A DNA stretch of 31,778 bases from a virus, in IMG/VR virus record IMGVR_UViG_3300029267_001574, positions 1-31,778 of that record. One strand, given 5' to 3'. Positions 7,836 to 17,150 of the stretch are shown piece after piece. The notes beneath the pieces are model-generated. The model was not told where the DNA came from, ran no database searches, and saw nothing but the letters and a program-made list of their open reading frames with translations. Within the stretch, counting starts at the first letter, position 1, and the number at the start of each line of letters is the position of its first letter. A program made the translations under genes and the position numbers.

Positions 7836-8915
7836 ATGGCCGCACCCCCGTATCTCGTTACGGACGTGGACATCAACCGCGTCAGTGAATCCTTCGTGCA
7901 GTGCGAGCTGTCCAAGTTTGCGATCTCGACGATGCCCAAGGTCTTGTGCCTGGACAAATACAGCGGTCGCAGCAACAAGACCAGCTATGACCTGGCGGCG
8001 CTCAGCAACTCGCTTCTGGCGGGGCGCAACATGCGCGATTGGTCGCCCGGCGTTGATCCGCCCAGCCCCACCACGCTGGATGAGGTCGCCGTTGACTTCA
8101 CGGTGCAGATCCGCCGCACACAGTCGCTGGTGAAGCCGTTCAAGCGCGGCGCCACCTTCGAACACCGCTTTGCGGACTTGGAGCGAAACATCGCCCCGAT
8201 CCAGCTGTCGAAGGTCTACCAGGCCCACGACGCGGACATCGCCGCCGCGATGGTGAACAGCAATCTGTTCACGCAGAAGGACTTCACCGCATCCAGCGGC
8301 AAGGGCCTGAACAGCCCCGACGACTACGCCAACCAGCAGCCCGTGTTTGACATCGAGTCAAACCTTCAGGTGTTGCGCCCGCTGGCCAGCTTCTCCGGTC
8401 TGGAGGCGCGGTGCTACATGTCGGGCAAGGTGGCCTCGGTTCTGGCCACCCACCCGGACTACACGGGTGGTGGCACGGGTTCGGCGGTCGCCAGCGGCTT
8501 GCCCCGTCAGGCGTTCCTTGATCGCTTTGAGGCTCTGCACGGCGTCAAAACCTACGTCTTCGACAACCTGGCCAACCTCGCCGCACTGGGCGCCACGGCA
8601 AACATCGTCGAGGCGTTCAACACCTCCAACAGCACCGCCGTGCTCTTCTTTGGCCTCTTCGATGCACGCGGCGGTCTTGATCTGCGTTCCCAGGAGTCCG
8701 CCGACGCTCCCGATGGCTGCTTGGTCTGGGCCTGCTCGCAGGATCCCAGCGTCGAGCAGTTTGTGGACGAGCGCAAGCACGTTCAGGAGTTCTGGGGTCA
8801 GGCGGGCTACACCATCTACAGCCCCCGTGGGGCTGCGGCTGGCATCGGTAGCGACCTGGGCTTCTTCATGCGCCCCGTGACCAGCGGCGCCAACGGCGGT
8901 ATTTTCGCTTCCTGA
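7836..8915 (+). CDS. Major capsid protein
   Basis: 359 residues, expected size for an HK97-fold capsid protein. It has a very strong ribosome site (AAAGGAGG at 7821-7828), fitting the most abundant virion protein, and lies just after the decoration gene. Features include an N-terminal arm, the extended strand segment LDEVAVDFTVQIRRTQSLVK, spine-helix-like LSKVYQAHDADIAAAMVNSN, and a C-terminal domain with YTIYSPRGAAAGIGSDLGFF. There is no long N-terminal delta domain, in keeping with a separate scaffold fused to the protease. Identification rests on position, size and ribosome site more than on motif identity. Confidence 0.85.
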   Translation: MAAPPYLVTDVDINRVSESFVQCELSKFAISTMPKVLCLDKYSGRSNKTSYDLAALSNSLLAGRNMRDWSPGVDPPSPTTLDEVAVDFTVQIRRTQSLVKPFKRGATFEHRFADLERNIAPIQLSKVYQAHDADIAAAMVNSNLFTQKDFTASSGKGLNSPDDYANQQPVFDIESNLQVLRPLASFSGLEARCYMSGKVASVLATHPDYTGGGTGSAVASGLPRQAFLDRFEALHGVKTYVFDNLANLAALGATANIVEAFNTSNSTAVLFFGLFDARGGLDLRSQESADAPDGCLVWACSQDPSVEQFVDERKHVQEFWGQAGYTIYSPRGAAAGIGSDLGFFMRPVTSGANGGIFAS

Positions 8916-8936
8916 TTGAGATAAGGAGCACGGGAC

Positions 8937-9458
8937 ATGGCCACGCAGACCTTTGGTGTCGATGCAGACCGCATCAAGGCATCCCTCCCGCAGGTCGTCA
9001 TTGATTCGGGGACCGGGATCCTGCTGACCACCACCCGTGCGACCACGATCATCAATTCAGAAGCGGCCCGAATCTGCGGCCTCATTGACGGGGCTTTCGG
9101 TGAAGGCACCGCCGATGAGATCGCAGGCTTCGGCGCTGGCGATGTGCAGTACGACAACGCGGCGCGCCTGGTCGTCGCGTCCTCAATCCTTCCCATCCTT
9201 CGTGCCAGCCACCATCCCCCGTCGATTGACGCGGATACATTGGAGCTGCGCGAAGACCTCCAAGAGCAGGTGGATCAGCTGATCTCAGACCCTGCCCGCG
9301 CCCTTGGCCGGGTGAACGACGAGACAAGTGTGTCCGCCGCCCAAACCCGCTTCGGGAGTTTGGGCCTCTCCACCGCCACCAACAAGGCCCGCGCCCGTCG
9401 TGAATTTGATGGTCGCTCCAATGCCTTGGGTGTCGACGAAGGGGGCTTCCAGTGGTAA
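8937..9458 (+). CDS. Head-tail adaptor (head completion) protein
   Basis: 173 residues, first gene after the capsid protein. The pattern of an N-terminal aspartate-rich start, a helix carrying AARICGLIDGAFGEG and a hydrophobic helix LVVASSILPILRASH resembles the DUF1320/Mu gp36 and gp6-type adaptors that bind the portal ring. The C-terminal third (DPARALGRVNDETS, then RARREFDGRSNALGVDEGGF) looks flexible. Start ATG 8937 follows ATAAGGAGCACGGGAC. It overlaps the next gene by 7 bases. Confidence 0.65.
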   Translation: MATQTFGVDADRIKASLPQVVIDSGTGILLTTTRATTIINSEAARICGLIDGAFGEGTADEIAGFGAGDVQYDNAARLVVASSILPILRASHHPPSIDADTLELREDLQEQVDQLISDPARALGRVNDETSVSAAQTRFGSLGLSTATNKARARREFDGRSNALGVDEGGFQW

Positions 9459-9802
9459 AGCAAGCGGGCATCACAGGTACCGCCGCCATGGTACAAGACC
9501 TCTCGCGCCTGCCCGTGGCCATCGATAAAGAGCTGGTCGAAGCCGTGGACATCGCCGTGACCGGCGAGATGGACCGACTGCGCCGCAAGATCCCCAGGGA
9601 TACCGGAGAGCTTGCGGCGTCCTTGACGCAGATCAATCACCCAGACCATTACAGCCAGCCAGCGGGGTCCAAGGTCGAGGTGGGAACGCGACTGGAATAC
9701 GCCAAGTACCAGGCCAAGAGGCTGCCGCGCCCGAATCCGCAGGTGGTGATAGAGGCTGTCGCGCAGAATCTCTTCCTGCGTCTGCAAGGGGGTGGCCAGT
9801 GA
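9452..9802 (+). CDS. Neck/tail-completion protein (HK97 gp10-like or Mu gpG-like)
   Basis: 116 residues. AVTGEMDRLRRKIPRDTGEL followed by SLTQ and a strand with VEVGTRLEYAKYQ is the signature of the HK97 gp10/virion-morphogenesis family, in which a helix precedes the PxDTG-L motif and a strand ends in YAxYQ. These proteins sit at the head-tail connector. The GTG at 9452 overlaps the upstream stop; an ATG at 9489 is a possible alternative start. The stop overlaps the next gene by GTGA. Confidence 0.8.
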   Translation: MVKQAGITGTAAMVQDLSRLPVAIDKELVEAVDIAVTGEMDRLRRKIPRDTGELAASLTQINHPDHYSQPAGSKVEVGTRLEYAKYQAKRLPRPNPQVVIEAVAQNLFLRLQGGGQ

Positions 9803-10362
9803 CCGTCGCCCTCAAGCAAGGCCACTATACCTTACTCAGGAGCGCAAAGGCCGCGCTGCGCACCCACCTTGATGATTCGATCACCGAGGTGGTGGCCGAG
9901 GGCGTGACCGACTATGCGCCCGACAGTGTGCAGACGGGTGATGCTGCGGGCGCGGGGATGAACATCTACGCCAGCGACCGGCGCATCGCACCGCAGGCCA
10001 CACAGACCGTCTTGCTCAAATGCCGGGCAGACAAGGTGCTGCGTCGTCTCGGTCTGGGCGTCAAAGACCGCCTCTTCATTCTGACAGCAGTGTGCACCGT
10101 CAAGCGGGACACGAAGGCCAGCAGCGGCACAGACCCGTCACCGACCCCTGAAGACGCCGGTTGGCAGACGGCGGGCGTGCTGGCGTCCCTGGTCGAGGAT
10201 GTGCTGGTCAAGGAGATCCCGCAGGACTCCGACACGACGGCCTACATGATCAAGCCGCTGCCCCACACACAGGGCGCGGCCAATCCTCGCCAGATGAATC
10301 GATACACCTACACCGTACCTTTTGAAGTGACCATGCGGGTCCGCAGCTCTCTCGGAGAATAG
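9799..10362 (+). CDS. Tail terminator/completion-like protein
   Basis: 187 residues, GTG start in a GTGA overlap. Position between the gp10-like connector protein and the tail tube is that of the tail terminator, which caps the tail tube and joins it to the head. Sequence support is modest: an N-terminal helix LLRSAKAALRTHLDDS, then alternating strands and a final strand (YTYTVPFEVTMRVRS) that fit the small alpha/beta fold of terminators. No decisive motif is present. Confidence 0.5.
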   Translation: MTVALKQGHYTLLRSAKAALRTHLDDSITEVVAEGVTDYAPDSVQTGDAAGAGMNIYASDRRIAPQATQTVLLKCRADKVLRRLGLGVKDRLFILTAVCTVKRDTKASSGTDPSPTPEDAGWQTAGVLASLVEDVLVKEIPQDSDTTAYMIKPLPHTQGAANPRQMNRYTYTVPFEVTMRVRSSLGE

Positions 10363-10364
10363 AC

Positions 10365-11540
10365 ATGGCCGAAGCCAAACTCATCACGCCCGAAATCGGC
10401 AAGCTCCTGGCCAAGGTCGAGAGCACCAAAGGCACCAAAGAAGCCCTGACGGGCTCCGATGCGGTCTTCTTTGAGGAATTTCAGGGTCAGTACGAAAGCA
10501 CGCCCATCAAGCGCAGCCCGAAGGTGACGGGGCGCCACGGCGTCAAGACCCTGCAAGGCTCCAAGCGGGTGACGTGGAGCGGACGCGCCGAGGTCGCCAT
10601 CCCCGATCAATTCGACACCAGCAGCGATGTGCCGCACTGCGACTGGCTCTTGAAGGCGATGGGATTTGACCGCGAGGACTTTAGCACCGCGACCCATGAA
10701 GCGGCGCTCTATGTGCTCGACGCCAGCCCCACCGCTGGCGTGTCATTTGAGGCTTACGACTTCACCACCGACAAGGCCGACGCCAATTATTTGCAGGCGC
10801 GCGGCGCGGTGTGCGGGGGCACGATCACCTGCGAGGCCGACGAACGGGTCATGCTCAATGCAACCGATGGCCGGGCGCTGGTCGCCGCCACACCCAGCGA
10901 CACCTACCAGGCCAGCAGCGCCGAGAGCCGCGCCGTCACCTACTATGGTGATGATCCCTTCCTGGCCGATCAGATGGATGTGGAGCTGGTCAATCTGAGC
11001 AATGATGACGTGTACGGCGGCGGCAGTCCGGGAAGCCCGGCGGGCAATTTCCGAGTGCTTCCCGGCTGGACCATCAATCTCAATGAAGCGATCAATGAGC
11101 AGCGCGGCGTGGGCGCCAGCGGCGGTGTCGCCCGGATGCGCCAGTCGGGCAATGGCGATGCAGTCACGGTCGATCTGACCATCGAAGAGGCCCTGCTGTC
11201 CAATGCCAGCGCGTGGGATCCCTACGCCCTGCGCGACGACTGCACTTTTATTGAGCTGCGCGCCAAGACCAATCAAGCCGACGCCACCGGCTCCGACACC
11301 TTCTTGGCCATCCATCTTTACGGCCAGATCGTCGCTGTCGAGAAGGCCGCGATGGACGCGCGCAACATCTGGAATTTGACCATTGAGGTCAAATACCCCG
11401 AAGACGTGGACGGCGATCCCGCCGTGGGGACCAGCCCCACCCAGGTCTTCAAATACAACGCTGCGAGGGGGCTTTACATCGACGTCACGCCCACCATTTC
11501 CGGTGTCCTCGCAATCATGCTCGCAAGGGATTCAAGCTGA
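10365..11540 (+). CDS. Major tail tube protein
   Basis: 391 residues immediately before the frameshifted tail chaperone, where the tube protein normally lies. It is beta-rich, with an N-terminal EIGKLLAKVESTKGTKEALT followed by the stretch around FFEEFQGQYESTPIKRSPKV, matching tube proteins that begin by referring to a reference design of subunit strands. The segment NNATDGRAL/YDFTTDKADANYLQARG to VCGGTITCEAD looks like an inserted domain. The closing strands (NLTIEVKYPEDVDGDP, VFKYNAARGLYIDVTPT) finish the barrel. At 391 residues it is larger than the lambda gpV core, so an added surface domain is likely. Confidence 0.7.
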   Translation: MAEAKLITPEIGKLLAKVESTKGTKEALTGSDAVFFEEFQGQYESTPIKRSPKVTGRHGVKTLQGSKRVTWSGRAEVAIPDQFDTSSDVPHCDWLLKAMGFDREDFSTATHEAALYVLDASPTAGVSFEAYDFTTDKADANYLQARGAVCGGTITCEADERVMLNATDGRALVAATPSDTYQASSAESRAVTYYGDDPFLADQMDVELVNLSNDDVYGGGSPGSPAGNFRVLPGWTINLNEAINEQRGVGASGGVARMRQSGNGDAVTVDLTIEEALLSNASAWDPYALRDDCTFIELRAKTNQADATGSDTFLAIHLYGQIVAVEKAAMDARNIWNLTIEVKYPEDVDGDPAVGTSPTQVFKYNAARGLYIDVTPTISGVLAIMLARDSS

Positions 11541-11965
11541 TGACCAACTACTTTTTGCGGTCGCCCAAAATCTGGTGCCCCGTCTGCCCCGATGCTGTGG
11601 GGGACTTTAACGCCTCCAGCCCTGAGATTTTCAAGGTCGAAGGCAAGCACCACCCGTGCATTGTCCTGCTGCCTCGCCCCACGCTGCGGGCGATGGAGGC
11701 GATCCAGTCGTCTGGTGGTGACAGCATCGAACAGGGTCGAGTGATTGCCAGCGTCATGATTCAGCGTCTCAAGGGCGACTGGAGCCTCTACGCTGGTGGT
11801 CCCATCAAGGACGCGGACCAGTGGCACCAGCTTGATGCCGAAGCAAAGAGCGAAATTGTGCGGTCATTGCTGGACCAGGACATGGAGGCCATCGCCAAAG
11901 CCATGGAGGTCTCAACCACCCTAAGCAAGGAAGACAGGGGAAAGTCCGAACCGCCGTCAAGCTGA
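11540..11965 (+). CDS. Tail assembly chaperone, short (G) form
   Basis: 141 residues, ATG 11540 overlapping the tube gene's stop by one base. It lies between tail tube and tape measure and ends in a short out-of-frame tail after a slippery site, exactly as lambda gpG does. The core includes LLPRPTLRAMEAIQSSGG and IASVMIQRLKGDWSLYAGGP. With the frameshifted G-T form it coats the tape measure protein and recruits tube subunits before being lost from the mature tail. The two cysteines in IWCPVCPDAVG near the N-terminus are unexpected in this family and might bind a metal. Confidence 0.8.
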   Translation: MTNYFLRSPKIWCPVCPDAVGDFNASSPEIFKVEGKHHPCIVLLPRPTLRAMEAIQSSGGDSIEQGRVIASVMIQRLKGDWSLYAGGPIKDADQWHQLDAEAKSEIVRSLLDQDMEAIAKAMEVSTTLSKEDRGKSEPPSS

Positions 11966-12174
11966 TTTCCATCGGCGCCGGGTCCAGGCTTGCGGCCCTG
12001 GGGATACCGGGTGAGATCCTCCACCACCTGGCGCTTCACGAGGATGTGTGTCCTGAGATGGGCGGCATGATGCCGTGGCAGGCGCCGTGCCTTGCCGATC
12101 ATGATTACCGGTCGATCCTGATCCAGCGCGAGATCAGGGCGGCTTGGCGAGAGCGAAACAGGCTGAAAAAATGA
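11540..12174 (+). CDS. Tail assembly chaperone, frameshifted (G-T) form
   Basis: A -1 frameshift at GGGAAAG (11938-11944) would move ribosomes from the G frame into an open frame of 76 codons that ends with TGA at 12172-12174. The product is about 211 residues: the first 135 of G, then VRTAVKLISIGAGS... to RNRLKK. The T part reads as genuine protein (IPGEILHHLALHED, MMPWQAPCLADHDY, SILIQREIRAAWRERN), with GC-rich third positions. The frame ends in an ATGA overlap with the tape measure start, so no gap remains. In lambda the same heptamer gives a few percent G-T. The T part is thought to contact the tail tube protein. Confidence 0.85.
11938..11944 (+). promoter_or_regulatory. Programmed -1 frameshift slippery site GGGAAAG
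   Basis: In the G frame the codons read AGG GGA AAG TCC, so G-GGA-AAG is a canonical X-XXY-YYZ heptamer, identical to that of lambda G-T. Slippage gives GGG AAA and continues as GTC CGA ACC in the T frame. The zero-frame stop follows 19 bases downstream. Confidence 0.85.
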
Positions 12175-14012
12175 ACAGTTACCCGATTACTGCAGAGGTC
12201 AGCGTTCTAGGTCTGGAGTCTTTCGACCGGCTTGAAAAGACCGTCAAGAGCCTTGACGGGTCCACGCAGAAGTTCGGCAAGACATGGGCAGGCACAAGCG
12301 AGGCCATGGCGACGACCGCCAAGCGCCTGAGCAAGGCCACCAAGGATGTAGGGCGCGCTGCAGGACGCGCCAGGGTGGATCTGGGCGACCTGGCCACATC
12401 GTTCCGTGATATGGGCGACTTCGGGACGCGCGCAGGCGACGTGATCGATCAATTCTCAGTGATCACCCGCGGCCCCATGGGCCTAGCTGTGGCTGGTGCC
12501 GTGGCAGGCATTGCAGGCTTGACCGTGGGCTTTGCTGGACTAAAGGCGGCTGTGGAGGCTGGCATCTCCACCAACCGCAAGGCGAACCGCAGCTTTAGGG
12601 CGCTGATCACCGAGGGTAAGCGCTTTGTGGCCGTCCTCGGACAGATCATTATTGGTGGCAACGAAGGGGCGAGCGCCATCGACTCGATGACGGGTGAGGT
12701 CCGGGACTTCACCAAGACGCTGACTGAAAACGCGGTGAAGATTCGCAACAAAGTGATCACCATTGCCCAGGCGGTGGTGTCCATGATGAAATTTGTGGGC
12801 ACCGGACTAATGGGCGTCAAGGCGATTTTTGTTGGGCTCGGCAAGCTGATCGCTGAGCTGTCTATCAACCTGATCGCCCCCTTCGCTGACGTCATCGGTC
12901 GCCAGGTGGGCGCGCTACTTTTGAAGCTGCGCAAGCTGGTGATGGATTTTGCCGGCTTCATGCGAAACCAAGGCAAGGATGCTGGCCCCTTATACGAGAT
13001 GGCCAACGCCCTGTCGGCCGCTGCAGACACCGCACGTCGCTTTGGGGTGGAGGTCAAGGCCGCTGCAGGGACTGCCGTGATAGGTGCTGGCTTCTCCGGC
13101 GAGCTGCAGAAAATCGATGCTTTCCGCAAGGAGCTTGACGGTGTAAATGACGGCCTTGAGCGCATGAAGCAAAACAAGGTCACCATCGACACCAAGGGCA
13201 TCACTGACAGTCTGCGCACCGGTGGTGGCAAGAAAGGCGAATTTGACCCCACACAGAAGACCATCGGTCTAGCGGGGCTGGGCGGGTTTCTGGCCATCCA
13301 GCAGTCGATGCGGGCGGCGGCTTCAAGGGCACAGGATGTGGATTTTGCCCGCACGGTGCGCAAGGGTGGCGCCGTGCAGGACATGGCCAAGCTCATTGAA
13401 GTGACAAAAAAGCTGCGCGACGCCTTGCAGGGCGTGGCAGATAAGCAGGCCGAGGTGTCGAGGAGGTTCGGAATCAGCCTGCCCAATGCCGCCCGCTACC
13501 TCGGGATGATGTCCGACCTCAAAGACCAGATGGGAAGCACCTTCAAGGATAGCCTTGTCGAGACCACCGGGGCGCTGTCCAGCTTCTTTGGTGCTTTTGC
13601 TGCGGGAGAGTCCAGCTTGTCGGCCTTCGGTGATGCAATGGCCGATCTGGCGGGCAATATCGCAAACACCTTCGGTCAGCTTTTTGTCAAGATGGGCGTG
13701 GGTATGGTGCTGGTCAATCCCGCTGTGGGCGCTGGCCTGATTGCTGCGGGCGTCGGGCTCAATATGCTGGGCGGCGCCATTTCATCCAAGGGCAGCGCCA
13801 ATTCAGGCGGCGGTGGTGGCCGTGGCAGCAGGGCTTCGGCTACGGCCACGGTCAATCGCGAGCTTGCACGCTCCCTGCGCGCCCCAGAGCGCCGAGGCGG
13901 GCGCAATGAGACGCTTGTGCTTCAGATTGGAGAAGAGCAGATCGCGGCCACTGTGCGCCGCGTCGTCAATGGGCAGATGCGATTGAACCGCATCGGGAGG
14001 CGCGCGCTATGA
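12171..14012 (+). CDS. Tape measure protein
   Basis: About 613 residues from the ATG at 12171 that overlaps the G-T stop (ATGA). An upstream in-frame TTG at 12144 is less likely. It is the longest helical protein of the tail region, with an N-terminal coiled region (FDRLEKTVKSLDGSTQKFGK), hydrophobic stretches typical of tape measures (GLAVAGAVAGIAGLTVGFAG and VGMVLVNPAVGAGLIAAG), and a glycine/serine-rich, basic C-terminus. Tape measures set tail length at roughly 0.15 nm per residue, suggesting a tail near 90 nm by that rule. The hydrophobic segments are thought to help DNA cross the inner membrane. Confidence 0.9.
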   Translation: MNSYPITAEVSVLGLESFDRLEKTVKSLDGSTQKFGKTWAGTSEAMATTAKRLSKATKDVGRAAGRARVDLGDLATSFRDMGDFGTRAGDVIDQFSVITRGPMGLAVAGAVAGIAGLTVGFAGLKAAVEAGISTNRKANRSFRALITEGKRFVAVLGQIIIGGNEGASAIDSMTGEVRDFTKTLTENAVKIRNKVITIAQAVVSMMKFVGTGLMGVKAIFVGLGKLIAELSINLIAPFADVIGRQVGALLLKLRKLVMDFAGFMRNQGKDAGPLYEMANALSAAADTARRFGVEVKAAAGTAVIGAGFSGELQKIDAFRKELDGVNDGLERMKQNKVTIDTKGITDSLRTGGGKKGEFDPTQKTIGLAGLGGFLAIQQSMRAAASRAQDVDFARTVRKGGAVQDMAKLIEVTKKLRDALQGVADKQAEVSRRFGISLPNAARYLGMMSDLKDQMGSTFKDSLVETTGALSSFFGAFAAGESSLSAFGDAMADLAGNIANTFGQLFVKMGVGMVLVNPAVGAGLIAAGVGLNMLGGAISSKGSANSGGGGGRGSRASATATVNRELARSLRAPERRGGRNETLVLQIGEEQIAATVRRVVNGQMRLNRIGRRAL

Positions 14013-14896
14013 GCTTGACACGATGCGGGTTCTTCCTCCCCTGGGAGATCACCACCGCCACACAAATCCGCCTGACGCTGGCCGACTCCGCAGTCGGGGC
14101 CACCACCGTGACGGCGACGGCGACGGCAGACACGTATTACAATGACCTCGACGTGTCGGGCGCGGCGCTGGGTGACAATCTGCTGCGCCACCTGCTCGAC
14201 CAGCTTGAAGCCGCCGAGACAGCAGCGGGCACAGACGGCACCTACATCCTCACCGAGGTCACGGGCGACTACCGGGGGCGCTACGTGATCAGCAGGACGC
14301 AGGGTGACGCCATCGATGATGTGACCAGCCTGGAGATCGTCAGCGGCGGTGAAGTCACGATGATCACCTTTGGCTTCAGCGCGGCGACCGCCACCCCCGC
14401 CAGCAGCACCGCAGACCCCGCGGTCTTCACGGCCACCAATCGCGCGGCGGGCGCCTGGATCCTCGACCCAGACCACGGCCTCTTTGCGGCCTACGAGCCC
14501 AAAGGCGTGGATACTGTGGTGTCCACCACCGGACCTGACGGCACCACAAAGCGTGACACCTACGGTCACACGACGCGAGGCACCATCGAGCTGATGACAT
14601 TGCCCGCCGCGTCGGTCTTCACGCACTACAGCGACCAAGCGGCGTTCTGCGCCTTCATCGGGGCGCCCACCGGGGATGACAACGCCAGCTTCGACGAGCT
14701 GCGGCGGCTGTGGGCGCGCATCGGCGACGAGGTGTACTGCCGCTTTGTCCCAGACGTGGGCACGATCACCACCTACTACGAGATCGACCCAGGCCAAGGT
14801 GATGATTGGCTTTCCACGCTGGCTGACGTGGCTGAGGAGGTGGAAAGGGATCCGCTCTACTTCGATCTGACCCTCACCTTCTACGTCAAGGGGTGA
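14009..14896 (+). CDS. Tail structural protein after tape measure, distal-tail-like position
   Basis: 295 residues, ATGA overlap with the tape measure gene. It is beta-rich and threonine/alanine-rich in its first half, with an internal helix LLRHLLDQLEAAETAAGTDG. The second half contains GAWILDPDHGLFAAYEPKG and IELMTLPAASVFTHYSDQAA. Its position matches the distal tail protein that caps the tube and begins the tip, but I see no diagnostic motif. It could equally be another tip subunit. Confidence 0.5.
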   Translation: MSLTRCGFFLPWEITTATQIRLTLADSAVGATTVTATATADTYYNDLDVSGAALGDNLLRHLLDQLEAAETAAGTDGTYILTEVTGDYRGRYVISRTQGDAIDDVTSLEIVSGGEVTMITFGFSAATATPASSTADPAVFTATNRAAGAWILDPDHGLFAAYEPKGVDTVVSTTGPDGTTKRDTYGHTTRGTIELMTLPAASVFTHYSDQAAFCAFIGAPTGDDNASFDELRRLWARIGDEVYCRFVPDVGTITTYYEIDPGQGDDWLSTLADVAEEVERDPLYFDLTLTFYVKG

Positions 14897-14900
14897 CGCT

Positions 14901-17147
14901 GTGCCCAGAATCCAGCACGCCATTAAGATTGAAGGCATCGGGGACGCGTCGGCCTCCACTGCGACCGATAAGCGCTACAGGTGGGCCTACTACGACCGTG
15001 CGGCCTTCGCCAATAAATCGACAGTCGATCCAGACAGCCTGTACCGCGCTGGCTTGCAAATGTGGCCCGGCGAGCTGTCCATTGACGTGGACTTCAGGGC
15101 GGGCACCGTGGCGCGCTCCAGTCTGGACTTTCGGCTGCGCGGCACCGATGAGATCTTCCGGCTGCTCTACACCCTGCGGCATCTCTTCACCGCAAAGATC
15201 ATTGCGGACATGGACGCCACGCAGACCACCATTGACCTCTCCGCGCAGTGGACCGCCGACGTGCTCTTTCTGGAGCGCGAAGCGATGGGGCTGGACACCA
15301 GCAGCGAGACGGCGATCAGCGGGGGCTACAGGTACACCGTGGTGCGCGGTGCGCTGGAGACGGACGCCACCGCGCACGGGTCGGACGCCACCGACGATGT
15401 GTTCTGCTTTGACGCCTGCCATGTGCTGGCGGGTCGTGTGATTGAGCTTGTGTCTATCCCGCTGGACGGCTCCACGGCCTACGACGAGACGGTGGTGTGG
15501 GCGGGGGTGATTCGCGACATCACCACGGGCAATGCGGGCGTGACGATTGAGATCGCCGCCGATGACCTGCTGGGCCTGCTCGACCGCACACAGATCCTCA
15601 AAGACCGCGCCCAGGGTGTGTGCGCTGGTGCACGTCTGGAATCTGGACGACCGCAGGGCGATCAGCTCTCGCTCTTTCTCAAAGGGGATCGCACCCCGGT
15701 TGCAGGCTCCCAGGTCAGCAGCGACCCGCCCCGCGCCCTCTTTATGGTCGGTGACATCGTGGTGCGGGGGGAGTGGATTGACTCGCCCCCTACGCCCGGC
15801 CAATTCAATGGGAAGGCTCGCGGCGACTCCAGAACGTTCGCAGGGCGACAGCTGCCAGACGACCTTTCCGAGCTTGCGGGCCAGGGATGGCGCGAACCGT
15901 TTTCCACCCGCAGCGATGCGCCCTCCAATGTCGATGTTGCGTCCACTGGTGATAACACGCTGCCCCTGTCGAGCCATCCCGGAAAGTACCTGCTGCAAAT
16001 CCTCACCACCACCCCCAACAACGGTGTCGCTGGCCCCAATGGTGACTATGACACAGGTGTCAATGCCCTGGCCGGTCGCATCCCCGTGCGCCTGGTGGAC
16101 ACCGAGGGTATCCTGGCCTGGGGCGATGAAATCGGCGTGACTTTCGACGATCTGTGGCTGGGCATCGAAGATGGGCCGCTGACCGTGGGGCCATACATCC
16201 AAGAGCTTTTGGCGCCTTTGCTCTCGGCGCTGGTGCCCACTCGTGACGGCAAGCTGACCGTCGCGCGCATGAGCGACCAGCAGATCTACGGGTCCACGCT
16301 GGCCATCGGCCAATCTGACCTCGCCACGCCTGAGATTGTCCATGCCCGTACTCTCTTTGGGGCTGTGGATACGGTGTCGGTCCAGTACAATGTCCAGCCG
16401 GGACTGGAGCCTGACCGAATCACCGCCCAGGACGTGGTGAAGTACCGCCGCCAGCCACCAGGCGAGGCGCAGTCCACAGAGCGCATCCTGCGCGGCGTCT
16501 CCCAGCGTCCCGTGGCCATGTCAATCATCCAGCAGCTCATTGGGCGATTCCATGACCCAATCCCGCTGGTCTTCCTGACGCTCTTTGCGACCAAGCAATT
16601 TGAATTTGGCGATGTGGTGGCGGTTACCAGCGACAAGATCTTCGCAGGCGACGGCACGCGCGGCGTGACCAATCACCCCATGCTGGTGGTGTCCCGCCAG
16701 GAGGTCTTCGAGGATGAAAGCCACATCATCGTATATGGTCTGCTCGACGTGGGCTTGATCCACACCCGTAGCGGATGGATTGCGCCCTCGGCCACGGTCG
16801 CCGCCAGCCCAGCACCCACCACGACCGTCATCACGGTCAACGCAAACGACTTCACCGACCCCACTGCAGGCCCCATCAGCACCGACGCGGCGGGCTTCGC
16901 TGCTGGTGATTTCATCGATTTGGTGGACCAGTACGGCACCCCACGCGCCACAGCAAAGAAAATAGACTCGGTGGTCGGAAGTGTGATCACGGTGCTGGCG
17001 GGCTTCGGCGTCACACCCGCAGCGGGCGATATTATCCGGCCCACCGCCTACGCCAACTGCATCACCACACAGCAGTCGGATTGGGTCTTCGTGGCCCGCG
17101 CCGCTGGCGACCTCAACGGCGACGACGCCAAGACCTACAGGATCTGA
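14901..17147 (+). CDS. Large tail-tip/baseplate hub protein
   Basis: 748 residues, GTG start. Placed where the tail-associated hub gene normally follows the distal tail protein. Recognisable segments are an N-terminal domain with ELSIDVDFRAGTVARSSLDF; the middle SLYRAGLQMWPG and VVWAGVIRDITTG regions; LLGLLDRTQILKDRAQ; and LAPLLSALVPTRDGKLTVAR, then QFEFGDVVAVTSDKIF and MLVVSRQEV. Strand-helix pairs ending in rules such as EFGDVVAV and HPMLVVS are typical of hub proteins in which concentric barrels form the tube end. The C-terminal ~120 residues (TTVITVNANDFTDP onward) look like an added beta domain. No lysozyme or peptidase motif is visible. Confidence 0.6.
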   Translation: MPRIQHAIKIEGIGDASASTATDKRYRWAYYDRAAFANKSTVDPDSLYRAGLQMWPGELSIDVDFRAGTVARSSLDFRLRGTDEIFRLLYTLRHLFTAKIIADMDATQTTIDLSAQWTADVLFLEREAMGLDTSSETAISGGYRYTVVRGALETDATAHGSDATDDVFCFDACHVLAGRVIELVSIPLDGSTAYDETVVWAGVIRDITTGNAGVTIEIAADDLLGLLDRTQILKDRAQGVCAGARLESGRPQGDQLSLFLKGDRTPVAGSQVSSDPPRALFMVGDIVVRGEWIDSPPTPGQFNGKARGDSRTFAGRQLPDDLSELAGQGWREPFSTRSDAPSNVDVASTGDNTLPLSSHPGKYLLQILTTTPNNGVAGPNGDYDTGVNALAGRIPVRLVDTEGILAWGDEIGVTFDDLWLGIEDGPLTVGPYIQELLAPLLSALVPTRDGKLTVARMSDQQIYGSTLAIGQSDLATPEIVHARTLFGAVDTVSVQYNVQPGLEPDRITAQDVVKYRRQPPGEAQSTERILRGVSQRPVAMSIIQQLIGRFHDPIPLVFLTLFATKQFEFGDVVAVTSDKIFAGDGTRGVTNHPMLVVSRQEVFEDESHIIVYGLLDVGLIHTRSGWIAPSATVAASPAPTTTVITVNANDFTDPTAGPISTDAAGFAAGDFIDLVDQYGTPRATAKKIDSVVGSVITVLAGFGVTPAAGDIIRPTAYANCITTQQSDWVFVARAAGDLNGDDAKTYRI

Positions 17148-17150
17148 CCC

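Noticed and set aside
12449-13486. 345-residue open frame on the minus strand
   Set aside because: It is antisense to the tape measure gene and Ser/Pro/Ala-rich, a usual mirror of GC-rich helical coding sequence.
14886-16343. 485-residue open frame on the minus strand
   Set aside because: It lies wholly opposite the hub gene, is His/Arg/Gln-rich and has no ribosome site; it is a shadow of high GC coding DNA.
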